Positions 22,354 to 33,639 are shown, numbered from the stretch's first letter. The stretch is 64,000 nt of DNA from Eumeta japonica (GCA_005406025.1 BGZK01000891.1:124001-188000); one strand, 5' to 3'. A program made the numbers and translations. Notes: generated by a model from the sequence alone, not told the origin.

Positions 22354-24901
22354 TTTTTAGGGTTCCGAGTCAAAATGACTAAAATGGAGCCCTTATAGTT
22401 TTGTCATGTCCGTCTGTCCATCCGTATGTCACAGGCATTTTATTCAATAACTTCACGATATATATTGATGACATTTATAGTGTGTCTTGCATAAGTCACT
22501 ATTTAGTTTGGTGGTTAAATAAAAAAAATAATATTTATAGGGGGGCAGGCATTACATACATGTAAAAGAAGCTGAATAGATTTTTTTCAGTAAACATCAA
22601 CGTGTGGCAAATAATTTGACAGTTATTTTAAAAATACTTTCAAGTTTCTAAACAATATTTCTGATTACGTGAATAATTTCGGAAATAATCGCTCAGAAAT
22701 TTGCAGAAATTTTATTCCTCCCCCTCTATTTTCTAAACAGTATGTCCAAAAATATGAAAAAAATAACAAAGGTAGCACTTAATAAGTACTTTCAAAGAAA
22801 ATTATTTTGATCGTGGTAGGATATACTGTTTCTGAGTTATTGTCAAATATACGCTTCTTAACAAAGGGACGTAAGTGCCATGAAGATATGCTCTTTCGCT
22901 GATGCACATTAGTTTACTCTAGTTTAATAGTAATAGTCGACATATTTGTTTTTCTAGTTAAAGGCGACTAAAATGCTTATAACTATTCTGCGCGGAAAAC
23001 ATGGAAAAAGTGTAACAATGTACTTTTTATTCTGTATTGCATTTCTGATAATGGCTTCGGAATTCCATAATGAGCACTGTCCGACATGCTCTTGGTTAGT
23101 TATTTTTTCCTTTATCTTATTTGAATCTCCTACTTTCTAAACGTACTCAAACATTATTTAATATTTGATAATGTTTTAACCTTGTAATGTCATTTAGTTA
23201 TATCTGGATTAAATTTTTATTCTGTTGTTAGGGTTATTAATAATTCATTATTATTAAAAATTTCAAGTTTCTCTGATACTTTGATGATTTCTGGAAAAAA
23301 TATTATAACGTAGACGTAGATATAGAGATCTGATTTTTTTCTCTTGTTCGATATAATTTCTAATCAACACAAAACAAATAATTTTTCAGGATAGGATTTA
23401 CAAAAAATACAAAAAAAAGACTTATTTTGCAACATATTAAATAGGTATTGATATTGGCCGTAAACAGTAAACAGTAAACAGCAACTTGTTACAAATTGTG
23501 AAGGTCGTCGAAAAGGCATCTACCATTTCCCAAGGCAGGCTTATCCGTGAACTTCGAAATTAGCCTGGATTGGACCGCATTATAAGAAAGGTGAGCAACA
23601 CTAATTTTATTTTTATGTTTTATTACATTTATTGAACTAGTCTGTGAAAAATTTACCACATTTGTGAAAAATCAATGCAAATATGTATCGAAATATTTAA
23701 TTACTTATTTAGCTAGGTATTTACCTAGAGGAAGTATTTTTTATATATGATTATTCAATGTGAACTGCTTGTACAAAGTAAAACTGCACGTTTTTGTTGT
23801 GTTGTCTTCGATTTTTAATGACGATCCCAATGTTTACATACACCGTTCTACAACATATTTATTACTTCAGGTTCAGGATCTCGCACGTTAAACTTTGCAC
23901 GCTAGTCTAGTGCGAGTCGGGGGCTGATGACAAACTTATCATCAATGTGATAATAACTCCCGAGAGTTCCAGTAGGAGGTTAAACACAAACTCATTGCTC
24001 AATTTGGCCATGATCAAGATGAAAACTTCAATTTGAAGGCGCTATTCAACCATCAGTCACCATTGCTCAGCGAGCCAATTATATTACTTTGTTATATTAT
24101 GTTTAATCTTACACAGTAATTCTAATTGGCTCTTGTATAAAAAAAACTGGCTAAAAGCATGTCGGGCCATTCTTATTATAGGATTCCAAAGTCATTATTA
24201 ACAAGAAATGCACTACAGATAAAAAACGTAGGTTTTTACATTTTTTTAATATTTCCCGTTTATAATAGTTATAAGCACTTTAGTCGCCTATAACTAGAAA
24301 AATAAGTAGGTATGTTGACTGTTACTATTAAACAAGTGTAAATTAAAGTGCATTAGCAAAAGAGCATATCTTCATGGCACTCATGTCCTTTTCTTGAGAA
24401 GCGCTGTTTTTCGGCAATAACTAAAAAACAGTAAGTCCGACTATGTTCAAAATAACTTTCTTTTGAAAGTATTTATTAGGCGTTACTTTCGGTGCTTTTT
24501 GTTCATATTTTTGGACATACGGTTTAGAAAATAGAGGGGGGACAATATTTCTGCAGTTTTCGGAGCGATCATTTCCAAAATTATTCACGTAATCAGAAAC
24601 ATTGATTAGAAACCTTAAGGAGTTTTTAAAGAGCTGTCGAAATATGTGCCACTCGTTCATGTTTGCTGAAAAAAAATATTTTCAGCTTCTGTTACATGTA
24701 TGATGTCCCCCTAGAAATATTTATTTTTGTTATTCAACTACGAAACTAAGTAGCGGCTGATACAAGACTCCATAACATAAATTTCACCCATATACGTTTT
24801 GTAGTTTTTGAATAAAATGCTTGTGGCATACGGACGGACGAACCGCTATGACGAAATTATAAGGGTTCCGTTTTTGCCATTTTGGCTTGGAATCCTAAAA
24901 A
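22354..24901. mobile_element. Foldback element, family B, complete copy
   Basis: The left arm (22354-23113) and right arm (24133-24901) are imperfect reverse complements over about 750 bp. Paired landmarks are GCCATGAAGATATGCTCTTT and its complement near 24360, CCTCCCCCTCTATTTTCTAA and its complement near 24530, and AGGCGACTAAA near 22963. Each end carries TTTTTAGGGTTCCG (or AGGATTCC) plus a small subterminal hairpin (GGGTTCCG with CGGAACCCT-like). The roughly 1-kb middle has no recognisable transposase. The element belongs to a 'gggttccg ... gtctgtc' repeat class that I remember as very common in Lepidoptera. The 79-codon minus frame at 24421-24660 lies inside the arm and is incidental. Confidence 0.85.
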
Positions 24902-24959
24902 TCTTTAATACTCATTTTGTTATGATTCTTTTTTCGAAATGATTTAAAATTAAATCCGC

Positions 24960-25270
24960 GAATAAAGTCCTGGCTCGTTCTTGCACTACACGGTCCGATT
25001 GTTTATCAGAATCTGTCAATCTAATCAAGGCGACGCCTTAACTTTGTAGACGTCCATTACGCAGCGACATTAAGTAAACGCAGATGTGCGACCCCGAAAT
25101 AATGCCATTTTGTAATGATATCAATGTCGTTATCGATCCTGGTAGTAGAAAAACAATGTGAAGTTCCTTTTGCGCCACGTCGACGCAGAAACGTCTCAAC
25201 AAATAAAATTTGTTAGTGAGATCTAGAGTGGCGAAAATCTCAGAGCAAACACATTATCGTAGTGTATAGA
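24960..25270. other. CpG-richer unique-looking block
   Basis: More CpG than its surroundings, not repeated elsewhere in the window, with no open frame of note. It could be a regulatory element. The basis is composition only. Confidence 0.25.
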
Positions 25271-25985
25271 TGAAAACTGGTATCCGGAGAGGGACACCAC
25301 TGTATGGAATTCTTTTGTCGAGAGATTATTTTGTTGTAGCCAAGCAGGACTAAATTGTTATCATTTGTATTCAAAGAGCTTTCTGGTCTATAAATTTAAA
25401 TGAATATCGTACTTCGAAATTAGGTTTTATTTAAGGTTTTTCCAACCTCCATTGGTGTTTATTTAGTATTTTTTTAATACTACAAAATTTATTTTTGCTA
25501 CAAAATTTAAAAGAAAAAAGTCAAAGCATTGTTTTGGGGATGTCTTTCAAAGTATTTTTAAGGATTGTACAACTTTTATCGCTAGAAAGTAAGAAATTCA
25601 GATGAAATAGGTATTCGTGTCCAACCAAATATCACCGCTAGAATTGAAAACAATATTGTTCAGACTCTGTTTTGAAAAGAAGTAAACAAGAAAGTCAAAA
25701 GTTTCAGCATTTCTAAGGAATAAAATTGTCACACTTATCAATAAAAGAGGGAGAAATTAGTTTAGAAGATTCGAAAAAATATTTTATACTTTTGGAACAA
25801 TATTAGTTTGTGTGAAAATATTGTTGAGAGTGTCTCATAACTAATGCCAGTTTTATATAACTGAAATTCATACGCTTCAATTTATACATGACATAACTTT
25901 TTACGACACGTCTCTATTTCTATGAGTACAACTGTCTTATTTTCTTTTGATGATACTGGCTGTGTTAATTGACGTGGCAAAAGTT
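25271..25985. other. AT-rich stretch, nothing recognised
   Basis: Precedes the mariner relic and probably includes its 5' terminus, but I could not find a terminal inverted repeat. Confidence 0.35.
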
Positions 25986-25989
25986 TAAT

Positions 25990-26440
25990 AATAAAACGTG
26001 TGGAGTGCGACAAATATGAAATTCGTGTATTATTAAGACATTTTTGGTAACAAAAAGTAAGAAGCCGCGGCAGCACAGAAAATATACGAAATTTGAGCAG
26101 ATGCAGCATTATATTATACTCTTACAGCATAATAATGCTAGACCACATATTACGAAAATCACGCGAGATAATATTGAACTATTTGGTAGTATTGAACTCA
26201 ATAGACTGCAATATACACCATATATGGTATTTACTATCAGAATTTCTTTGGTGGAAAGAAATTTAAGTGCAGAGAAGATGTTGAAAATGCATTGCAGCAA
26301 TTCTTTGCATCTAAGCTTAAGAAATTATTTTACCAAGGTCTCATAGAACTTGCTGAACGTTTGACCAACCATGTACTTCGACGGAATACAAAATTCAAGG
26401 TTTTTATATTATTATTTCAGGAACAAAGTGTGTATTAAAA
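25990..26440 (+). pseudogene. Mariner transposase relic with large internal deletion
   Basis: At 26009-26050 the frame reads KYEIRVLLRHFW, like the first residues of some mariner transposases (DNA-cutting enzymes of the DDE/D class). After a frameshift the reading goes straight to ILLQHNNARPHITKITRD (from about 26110), which corresponds to the second catalytic block near two thirds of the way through a roughly 345-residue protein. IELFGSIEL follows, then in another frame FYQGLIELAERL near 26330-26360, the C-terminal signature. Some 200 or more residues are therefore missing. The catalytic aspartate of the usual xDNARPH motif is Asn here, and the later PDLAPSDY block is unrecognisable. The overlapping minus-strand frames are shadows. 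Confidence 0.8.
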
Positions 26441-26484
26441 ACCGACATTCCTTATGAGAAAAAGCTCACGAGAGAAAGCTCACG

Positions 26485-28280
26485 TTTATTTTTCAGAATG
26501 GTAGACTGATATTACATATTTTAACATGGTACTATCTTCGCAAATCTCTTTTGTGAAGATCATCAATTATCTCGTTTTCGTTATCTATCTCATCAATTGT
26601 GTGCTTAGAATTTGGCCTTTTTTTATACGCCACCAATTTGATTTGCATAGGATATTCTAGAACGAACCTTGCCGACCTTTCCAAAACAAAATTTGCTCCA
26701 TAGATTTGTTTTGTTAATCTACTCTCATTTATCGAACCCATATAACCAAATCTTCGCAATGTTCTTTTTTTTATTCTGGTCACGACATCTTTTTTCAGAT
26801 CACACCGTTCTCTGACATTACTATTTTTACATCCATCTTTCAAAGATAACCTCACACATTCCACTCGGCATTGCGTATTGCGTAGAATGTCGTAAAAAAA
26901 TAAATGTACGCGGTGATCGTATTACAACTGCATGGATTATACTTTCATTTTTTTTCTAATTACTCTGCTTTCACTACGTCATAAGCGTAGATATAAAGAA
27001 TTTATTATAGATAACTAAACACGCTTATTGTGAGACACTCTTAATACTCTCAGCAACAAATAAAGCCCCATCTACATTTTTTTCTAAACTCGCTCTCCTT
27101 TTAATGTCTGCCATGATTACCGTCATTTGTAAACAGATTACTCGAGGGTACAAACTCTTTTACTTGTACAACTTTATTACTTTCTATACATATATCATAT
27201 TCTGTCATATTTTTGTTTAATTCTAACACTATAACTTTCTAATATTCTATTGATTCAAGTTTTTTTAACATTAACTTTCATACTTCTTTTTTAACAAAAT
27301 GATTATTTTTAGTTCCCACCGCCTGAAACTCACACGTCAACGGCAGAAGCATTATTTGGTCGTCGGCGTACAGAAGATATTTAACAGACAGCCCACCCAT
27401 TCTCAGTTCACATTCGTTCTTTTTCAAGTAATATAAACAGCAATAAATATGTCGAATAGCCATTGTAAAGCCATATATCCCTATCTGACACCACTATGAA
27501 TGTCAAATCAGTCAGTATATGCCCTACTTGTTTTGAAACGAACACCGGAAACTAGAAATTGTAGTCTCCGTATCAATATGCTACTCACATTAGGCTTTTT
27601 AATCTATTTTAAGCTTTTTTTAGATTTACGAAAATACTTAAGATCTTTCGGCCCTGGCCCAAAAAGTTTTCTCTCATTTTTCGTAGAAAAAAAACCATCA
27701 CCCGTACACTTCGGTCTTTTTTCAGAATCATGCTTGTATGATGTATTGATTTTAGAGAATAAAAATATTTATTCTCATTTAAAATCCGTTTTAAATAATA
27801 TTTTTTACATACAGTTCGATAAAGATGCTAAAAAGATTTATAGGTTCATAATATCCGTACAGACTATGAGGTTTTTTCTTTATAGCAGTATACAATGACA
27901 GCTTTACACCAATCATTATTTACTATACGGATTTTCTAGCATAGGAGCTGGTATAATAGGCTTGCAAATATTCTCCCGTTACCTACCTTTTAGCGTCTTT
28001 GGTGAGACTATCATATCCAACAGCTTTGTCAGATTTCACAAGTTTGATTAATTTCATTGTATCTTTAGTACTAATATCATTTTTACTGTCATCACTTATA
28101 TGTTCCATTCAAAATCCTCATGTGTAAAAACTCTTTAGAAATAATTCTTTCACACAATATCCTTTATTAAGTAAACATCCATTATCTTTGCTTATAACAA
28201 TTATACACGATGGTTTTGAATTGTTCCGAGTCTCTTAAACATTCTTCAAAAATTTGTTTGAAATTTCTTCTAATAATCAC
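26485..28280 (-). pseudogene. LINE (RTE-like) reverse transcriptase relic
   Basis: Read on the minus strand from high to low coordinates the pieces come in correct order: DNGCLLN (about 28160), KLVKSDKAVGYDS (about 28050), FVNLKKA (about 27630; motif A, with Asp replaced by Asn), FDIHSGVR (about 27490; motif B region), KYLLYADDQ with the catalytic YADD at 27359-27370, KVVQVKEFV (about 27150), then KDGCKNSNVRERC, LRRFGYM and NESRLTKQIY at 26864-26680. These correspond to the palm, thumb and C-terminal region of non-LTR retrotransposon polymerases of the RTE-like 'endonuclease-reverse transcriptase' type. The endonuclease domain is missing. Many stops and frameshifts break it. The 132-codon plus-strand frame at 27500-27898 is the antisense shadow of this relic. 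It lies tail to tail with the mariner relic. Confidence 0.85.
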
Positions 28281-28592
28281 GTACAGCTTAAATATTTTCA
28301 CACTAATCCCTGTGGCAATAGTTTTGAATTAATGTATACTGTGTATAGGGTCAAAGTATAAGTCTAAAACTGACTATCGGTGAAGTACGAAAGTTTTATT
28401 GTGGGGCATGAATTCCTGCAATGTATATTGAGAATTCGAGAAGGGAATGTAATGTTCTGTATTATATATTTACTTTTTAATTTATTAATCATATTGACAC
28501 TGATTATACTTTAAGTAAATCTTATTCAGTTAAATTACTAAATATCAGTATAAGAAAAGAGCTTTAATTTTAACTGATAATTTACGATCTTT

Positions 28593-29015
28593 TGATTGCG
28601 ACTCCGCTGGCGTGGATATATAATCAATTCCTCATTTTGTATATCTTGTAATCTAAGTATCGTTGATATCAATCCGATACAGTTTTTAATTTAAGTTCCG
28701 AATTCATATTCAGTTTCGACTCGGTCTTACTTTCTATTCCAATTCTACATCTCTTTCTCCACATCCTCTACATCCAATCGTACTCAAACTCATAATTCTG
28801 ACATTGTTCCCGCTTTTAATACAATATGAATATCTTTTAAATTATTGCGCCGGAAAACATTAGTGGGAGGTATAAAATATCATGTGTATAATTCAGAAAA
28901 TATTCTATTTGCGTGTTAAATTTTATTTAAATCCATTTAGTTGTTTTTACGTAATTGAGTTACAAGCAACCATACATCGTTACAAAGTATCACATTGGTA
29001 ATATTAAATTAATAA
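28593..29015 (-). mobile_element. Decayed non-autonomous Helitron
   Basis: The low-coordinate end has GCGACTCCGCTGGCGTGGAT, resembling the GC-rich 3' region of lepidopteran Helitrons read in reverse. The high-coordinate end, CGTAATTGAGTTACAAGCAA then ACATTGGTAATATTAAATT, matches the 5' end of the Helitron at 35.2-35.9 kb (CGTAATTGAGTAACAAACAT, TTTGTAATATTAATAGGA). In between is a pyrimidine-rich stretch (TTCCGAATTC, CTCGGTC, CCAATCG) like that in the 35-kb copy. Both termini are eroded. Confidence 0.55.
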
Positions 29016-29329
29016 GATACAGTACTGACAAAAGATACAGTGTATAAGCCCTATCGTAGTTTTAATCCATTTTGGATTCAACGTTATTAAATCATTAAAT
29101 AATACAGTTACAATCGGTTTTTGACACTATCTTACTTTTGGTTTTGCTCTACTTCATTCTCTCAGGGCGGTTGTACATCTGTTCTAGTCGGTATATTCGG
29201 TTCCGCATTGATTTTCTTTCGACAAAGCCGGGCGTTATCTCCTTATTACCCGGATAGGGATTAGTTGTAAAAAAATATATATTTTGTAATGTTTGCCTAT
29301 TTGTGTATAATTATTTTGTTTTAGTGGAA

Positions 29330-29833
29330 CTGAATATATTGTGTTTTGTCGTATTTAATTACGAAATGATTGTGATGCGCATATGAGTTGCATATAAAAT
29401 TGTGCCTTGACAAGGAAGATAAATAAGAGGCCAAGAACCGCGGCCGTCCATACGGTTTGGCCGCAAATCGGTGTACCGAGCGCATGTGGTGCTCATGCAT
29501 GAAATATGCAAAGTTCATGACCACGACCCTCGATTATAATGTATGCAGCTTATATATTCAGGCGGATGCACCGTTTATAAGTTGCAGCGGAATAAGTGCA
29601 TCCGTTGCACTCTGCAGCATCGCAGTTGCACTCTGACCACCACTTGTGAAGCTCGTGATGCAATATACAAGTCTGAACATGGAAACGCTGTTCATCATTT
29701 TGCGCGCACAGCGCATGAATTTGTACTTCGAGGTGACTGTAAAGGAAAATCCAAAGTGTGGGATTGCGCGGCGATACTGAAATCGCCGTTACAGAAAGGG
29801 CAGGGGACGTGGAAATGCTATAATTTCATCTAA
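29330..29833. other. GC-richer unidentified block, possible enhancer or lone exon
   Basis: Distinctly less AT-rich than its flanks and not repeated elsewhere in the window. The plus strand has a 96-codon frame (29543-29833) rich in Cys and basic residues (CTVYKLQRNKCIRC at its start), and the minus strand a 67-codon frame (29321-29524). Neither shows a known domain or clear splice sites. Short motifs cluster at 29370-29520: ATATGCAAAG, GCATGAAAT and TTGCATATAAAAT, which resemble POU or homeodomain sites. Candidate conserved non-coding element, or a small unknown gene. Confidence 0.35.
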
Positions 29834-30780
29834 GAGGCTAAGTATTTGAAAGTTAAGTATTAAAATTCAGATTTTTTTAAAAAAATTAATATTTTATTTG
29901 TCTACTTATTCATTTCTTATTTTGTACAGTGATAAGCTACACGTTGATTACAAAAATTACACTGACAAATATTCGTTAGAATTAAATTAGCGCTAAGAAA
30001 TCCAATTCGAACGGTAGTTTATTAGATTATTATTTTTTCGTGTTTTCATGGAGAGATAATAATATTACTCGTCTGTTTTCATTACGGAAAGAAATATTAT
30101 CTACATATTTTCTGTTGGCTTACCTTCTTCCTTTGTACCTGAACGCAGGTCGTTAATTTAGTTTTGGTCGAGGCATAGAGAAAATAATGCTCCAGGTGTA
30201 TATACGTGGTGATGTCATTAATCATGCTGAAGGGAAGGGCTCAGAACCTCGCGGATAACTAGAAATGTTTGTACGGAGGGTACCTTCAAATTTTAAGCAC
30301 ATAAAAGCGCAACTAATGTATCGGAATAACCTACCTAACGGAGTTGTATGAGCTTAGCTAAACTTTTTGTAGAAGTCTATTTTATTCATATCAATCATTT
30401 TAATAAATTATTACTTTTGGAATGCTAAGGAATATTAAATAAAATATTCTGTTCCAAGGTTGCAAAAATTGGGACCATCGGAGTTTATTTTAATTATTTT
30501 AGAAACTGCTAAATCTAGAAAACTTAATTTTTATAATAGTATTATATAATTACAGTTGACTGCAGCCGGAGGACAGATTTAAGACATTAAGTTGTTGAAA
30601 TTATGTAAGTTTATAACATCGTTCCTCAAATTATTAGTCTATATCTTCGCGAGAAAGTACAAGGAAGAGGGGTGAATCTTAATTAATGATAGCACGAATA
30701 TACAACAAACCCATTATATAAATGTATGTTTTTAATTTTATTTTAACTGATGTATTCAAAATTTCATCTAAACTTATATT
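29834..30780. other. AT-rich stretch, nothing recognised
   Basis: No repeat, RNA gene or motif-bearing frame seen. Confidence 0.4.
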
Positions 30781-30783
30781 ATT

Positions 30784-30870
30784 AGGGTTCCGTGCGGAAA
30801 CTTATTATTACGTGTACGTCGTCTGTCTGTCTGTCTTATCTCTAAATACGTGTATCTTTTGAATCGTAAT
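30784..30870 (+). repeat. Solo end of a family-B-like repeat
   Basis: ATTAGGGTTCCGTGCGGAAAC followed by CGTCTGTCTGTCTGTCTTAT is the same terminal signature as the foldback elements at 22.4 and 45.8 kb, without the rest of the arm. Probably a related non-autonomous element or a truncated copy. Confidence 0.55.
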
Positions 30871-31264
30871 AGATGTATGTAGGTGAGTTTTTGGTATTAT
30901 TTTATAAAATATCCTAACAAAACCTAAAAGTGAAAATTTAAGGGGATACCTTATATAATAACGTATTTCTTACTGTATGTCTTTTTTTTGTTATGTATCT
31001 ATCGTAAAAATGTTTAATTTTATATTTAAAATTAAAACACATTAAATTATTGTGAATTAAATATTCACAATACCTGCTTAGTCATTACTTTTAAAAGGAG
31101 CTGCCAGCCAGGTAGTTTGTACGTCCGCCTTCTTTCCCATGCGCTCTCGTCTTCGCTCGGTTTTACAGATTAAGTAAATTATATAGCAATGTTTTATGTT
31201 TTTAATTTTATAATATTTTTAACCTTTTAGTGGAAAATGTTATTTTTTTTATATAAGTAATTAT

Positions 31265-31830
31265 AATTCCACTATCCACTTCCTGGCTTCATCATCAGAT
31301 CTTCATTAAAAAATGTAATATATAATCGTTACAAGACAGTAAATTAACGTCAACTCGAATAACTTACTATTGATCACTGAAAAGTTCCAATATCGACCTC
31401 CTGGTTTCATCATCAGATCTTAGTTACGAAATGTAATGTATAATACTCATCAAAACAAAACGATTGAATTCAAAATCGAGGATATTCAGTGATTCCCAAG
31501 TTTGGGCTACTGACCTTGATGAGTTCACTATCCACCTCATGGTTTCATCTTCGTTACAAACGCTAATATATAAGACTCGTGATAACAAAACGAATGCACC
31601 CAAAATCGAGAATACTCAGTGATCCCCCCGAGCTTGGGCTACTGACCTTGATGAGTTCACTGTCCACCTCATGGCTTCATTTTCGTTATAAACGCTAATA
31701 TATAAGAGTTGTGATAACAAAACGAATGAGCTCAAACTCTAAAGCTTTATGAGTAACGACTGAAGAGTTCCACTATTCATGCTTTAACTCCATCTTCAGA
31801 CGTCAATACCAATGTAATATACAGGATTTC
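31265..31830. repeat. Minisatellite, about five units of 113-136 bp
   Basis: The anchor CTATCCACCTCATGGCTTCA (with variants) recurs at 31271, 31391, 31527, 31659 and, degenerate, 31772. Each unit also has an AATGTAATATATAA or GCTAATATATAAG block and, in the middle three, GATAACAAAACGAATG. Two units share TTGGGCTACTGACCTTGATG before the next anchor. Units have diverged by substitutions and small indels, so this is an old array. No protein is encoded. Confidence 0.9.
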
Positions 31831-32265
31831 TCAAAATTAATGAAATGATCTTTTTAAAGGTTTACCAGTAGCCATATTAAAAATTAGCTTTTTATCACAA
31901 ATCGATTTATCATTTCTCAACTTCTAATTATCAATGATATTTAGAACTACATTTTATGCTACTGAGCTGAGGGTATCGCCATCAGCTCAGCATCGGCCCA
32001 CCAAAAAATATATCTTGATTTGTCCGCAAACCTGTTTCATTCCATACGCGTAACATTTTAAGTAAAGCTCAAACCTAATTTAACTTTGTAGATAGTTACT
32101 AGAGCGAGATAAACTCTTCTGCTCCCGTATCTCAGAAGGTAATAAATTTTGAAATTTACTTGTGCATATTGTACTAGAAAAAGACGGTGATTGTATATGT
32201 TTTCAAAATTTAAACAGTATTGAATTTGTTAAAACATAGCATTATTCTCGGAATGGTCTTGAGAT
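31831..32265. other. AT-rich stretch, nothing recognised
   Basis: Nothing beyond the edge of the minisatellite is seen. Confidence 0.4.
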
Positions 32266-32269
32266 GACC

Positions 32270-32640
32270 TTTAATTGTGATTGATTTTTAGGATCTGATG
32301 ACGTACTTGGGAGTTTGTTACTGGTAGTTCATAACCGAACAACGTATCCCATCCGTGTTCGGGCTCTTTGCTTGTGCAGTTCTTTTGTAAATAGTCTTGC
32401 CCTCTATACGGTCTACTAGACGGCGGTTTGAAATCAACCTGAAAGTTAGGAATTCTGTGTTCTCCCATAAGCCATAGTGAGAAACCTGCTAAGGGATGAA
32501 TGGTATGAGGGTAGTTAAAAATATCTTTTCGCTAACCACACCTAAAGACGTCGGGCGCTACCCTACAGTGAGTAGCCTTGTCTTTGTAAGGCCTATTGCA
32601 GAAGGGTCGGCCTACTATGAAAACTACATAAATATTGTAA
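32270..32640 (-). other. Unidentified near-open reading frame
   Basis: On the minus strand one frame runs from about 32640 to 32271 with a single stop (after VFRCG). It reads with low AT bias: VGRPFCNRPYKDKATHCRV, then KDIFNYPHTIHPLAGFSLW, LMGEHRIPNFQVDFKPP, YRGQDYLQKNC and GWDTLFGYELPVTNS. The longest stop-free piece from Met is 65 codons. The composition looks like real coding sequence, but I recognise no family. It may be a decayed transposon, a processed pseudogene, or a repeat that happens to read open. No splice sites were noted. Confidence 0.35.
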
Positions 32641-32859
32641 GAAGTTAATTCTCTTTTCAAATATCTGTCTAATAAATGAATCAATAGTTCCAAAAAACTA
32701 AAAAAAGACTACATACAGGTAGTCATTGGGGACTGTCGACAAAAGTGAAAAATTAGAACTTACTATAAAATGACATTGCTTTCTTTTCACAAACGATTTA
32801 AATGTACTTGATTTTGCCGTCCGTACACTTACTCATCTAAATTATTATAATCCATACAC

Positions 32860-33235
32860 CTTATTTAGTGTGCAATATTCGAAACGTGTGTGCGAATAGT
32901 AGAATAGTGAGCAGTGCTATTATAATGAAAAAATAAATCCAAGAATGAACCAAAATGTGGTACAAATTTACGGTAGCGACATGTCGTTGTACTACGTTGA
33001 ATGAAACGCGTAAGCGCCGCGAAAATCACGGCTATTTCGACCTTTTGGTCGTGAGGAAACAGCACGCTAAAAGCGATCAAGCGCTGCATGTTTACATCGT
33101 TAGGATGGATGATTAATTAATACCGCACGCGAACTTTAGCATATCGGTGATGCGAACTCATAAGATTTTACCCATAGGAAAATCGATTAACGCGCTTTAA
33201 AAAGTTTCACTCCAAAAAGATGTGTTTATAAACAG
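32860..33235. promoter_or_regulatory. Candidate regulatory block with a forkhead-type palindrome
   Basis: CpG-richer than its surroundings and not repeated in the window. It has GATTAATTAATAC (homeodomain-like) at about 33109 and the perfect 12-bp palindrome TGTTTATAAACA at 33223-33234, which contains the forkhead core on both strands. The only frame (minus, 74 codons) has no motif. The assignment is inference from composition and two short motifs. Confidence 0.25.
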
Positions 33236-33435
33236 GTATGTATTAAAAAGCAAAAAATAATTATTAGACCTGTTCTCCCTGTCTGCTCCAAGAGAATTTG
33301 AGTGTAAACCGTGTTTATAGTAAATTATAATATAAAACGAAGGACGCTTAGAATCGTTTATCCATTTATTTTTGTGGAACGAAAAAAAGAAAGGAGAGAA
33401 AGTCCGACAATCATTTTTTGCTTCTTAATAATATT

Positions 33436-33567
33436 TTAGATTGAAAGACAACAGAAATCTTAGAGTCGCAGCTTACGTCCCCCAAGCTGCCTCAGTGCAG
33501 TTTAGAGTGTGTTAACAATCGCTGTTGACACTGCGAGCACTCCTCCGGGACCGACTGCTTAACGTAT
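33436..33567 (-). repeat. SINE body, copy 4 (reverse orientation, fragment)
   Basis: Read on the minus strand it starts TAAGCAGTCGGTCCCGGA, the same landmark as in the copies at 0.9, 20.8 and 57.8 kb, and runs on through TGTCAACAGCGATTGTTAAC (compare TTGACAGCGACGACCGTTAG at 20.85 kb). No head with pol III boxes is attached. Confidence 0.6.
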
Positions 33568-33639
33568 TCTCAAATATATTAGATGTTTCAATTTGGCTTA
33601 AGCTATTCTATAAGACTCATTGGATAATTGGCCCGTGGT

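Noticed and set aside
24421..24660. 79-codon minus-strand frame
   Set aside because: It lies wholly in the right arm of the foldback element, and the left arm's matching part is not open.
27500..27898. Longest open frame of the window (132 codons, plus strand)
   Set aside because: It is antisense to the LINE relic: the minus strand gives polymerase motifs (FVNLKKA, FDIHSGVR, then YADD) across and next to it, while the plus frame has no motif.
31265..31830. CRISPR-like array
   Set aside because: Units are 113-136 bp, vary throughout, and have no short exact repeat with unique spacers. The organism is also evidently an animal. It is a minisatellite.
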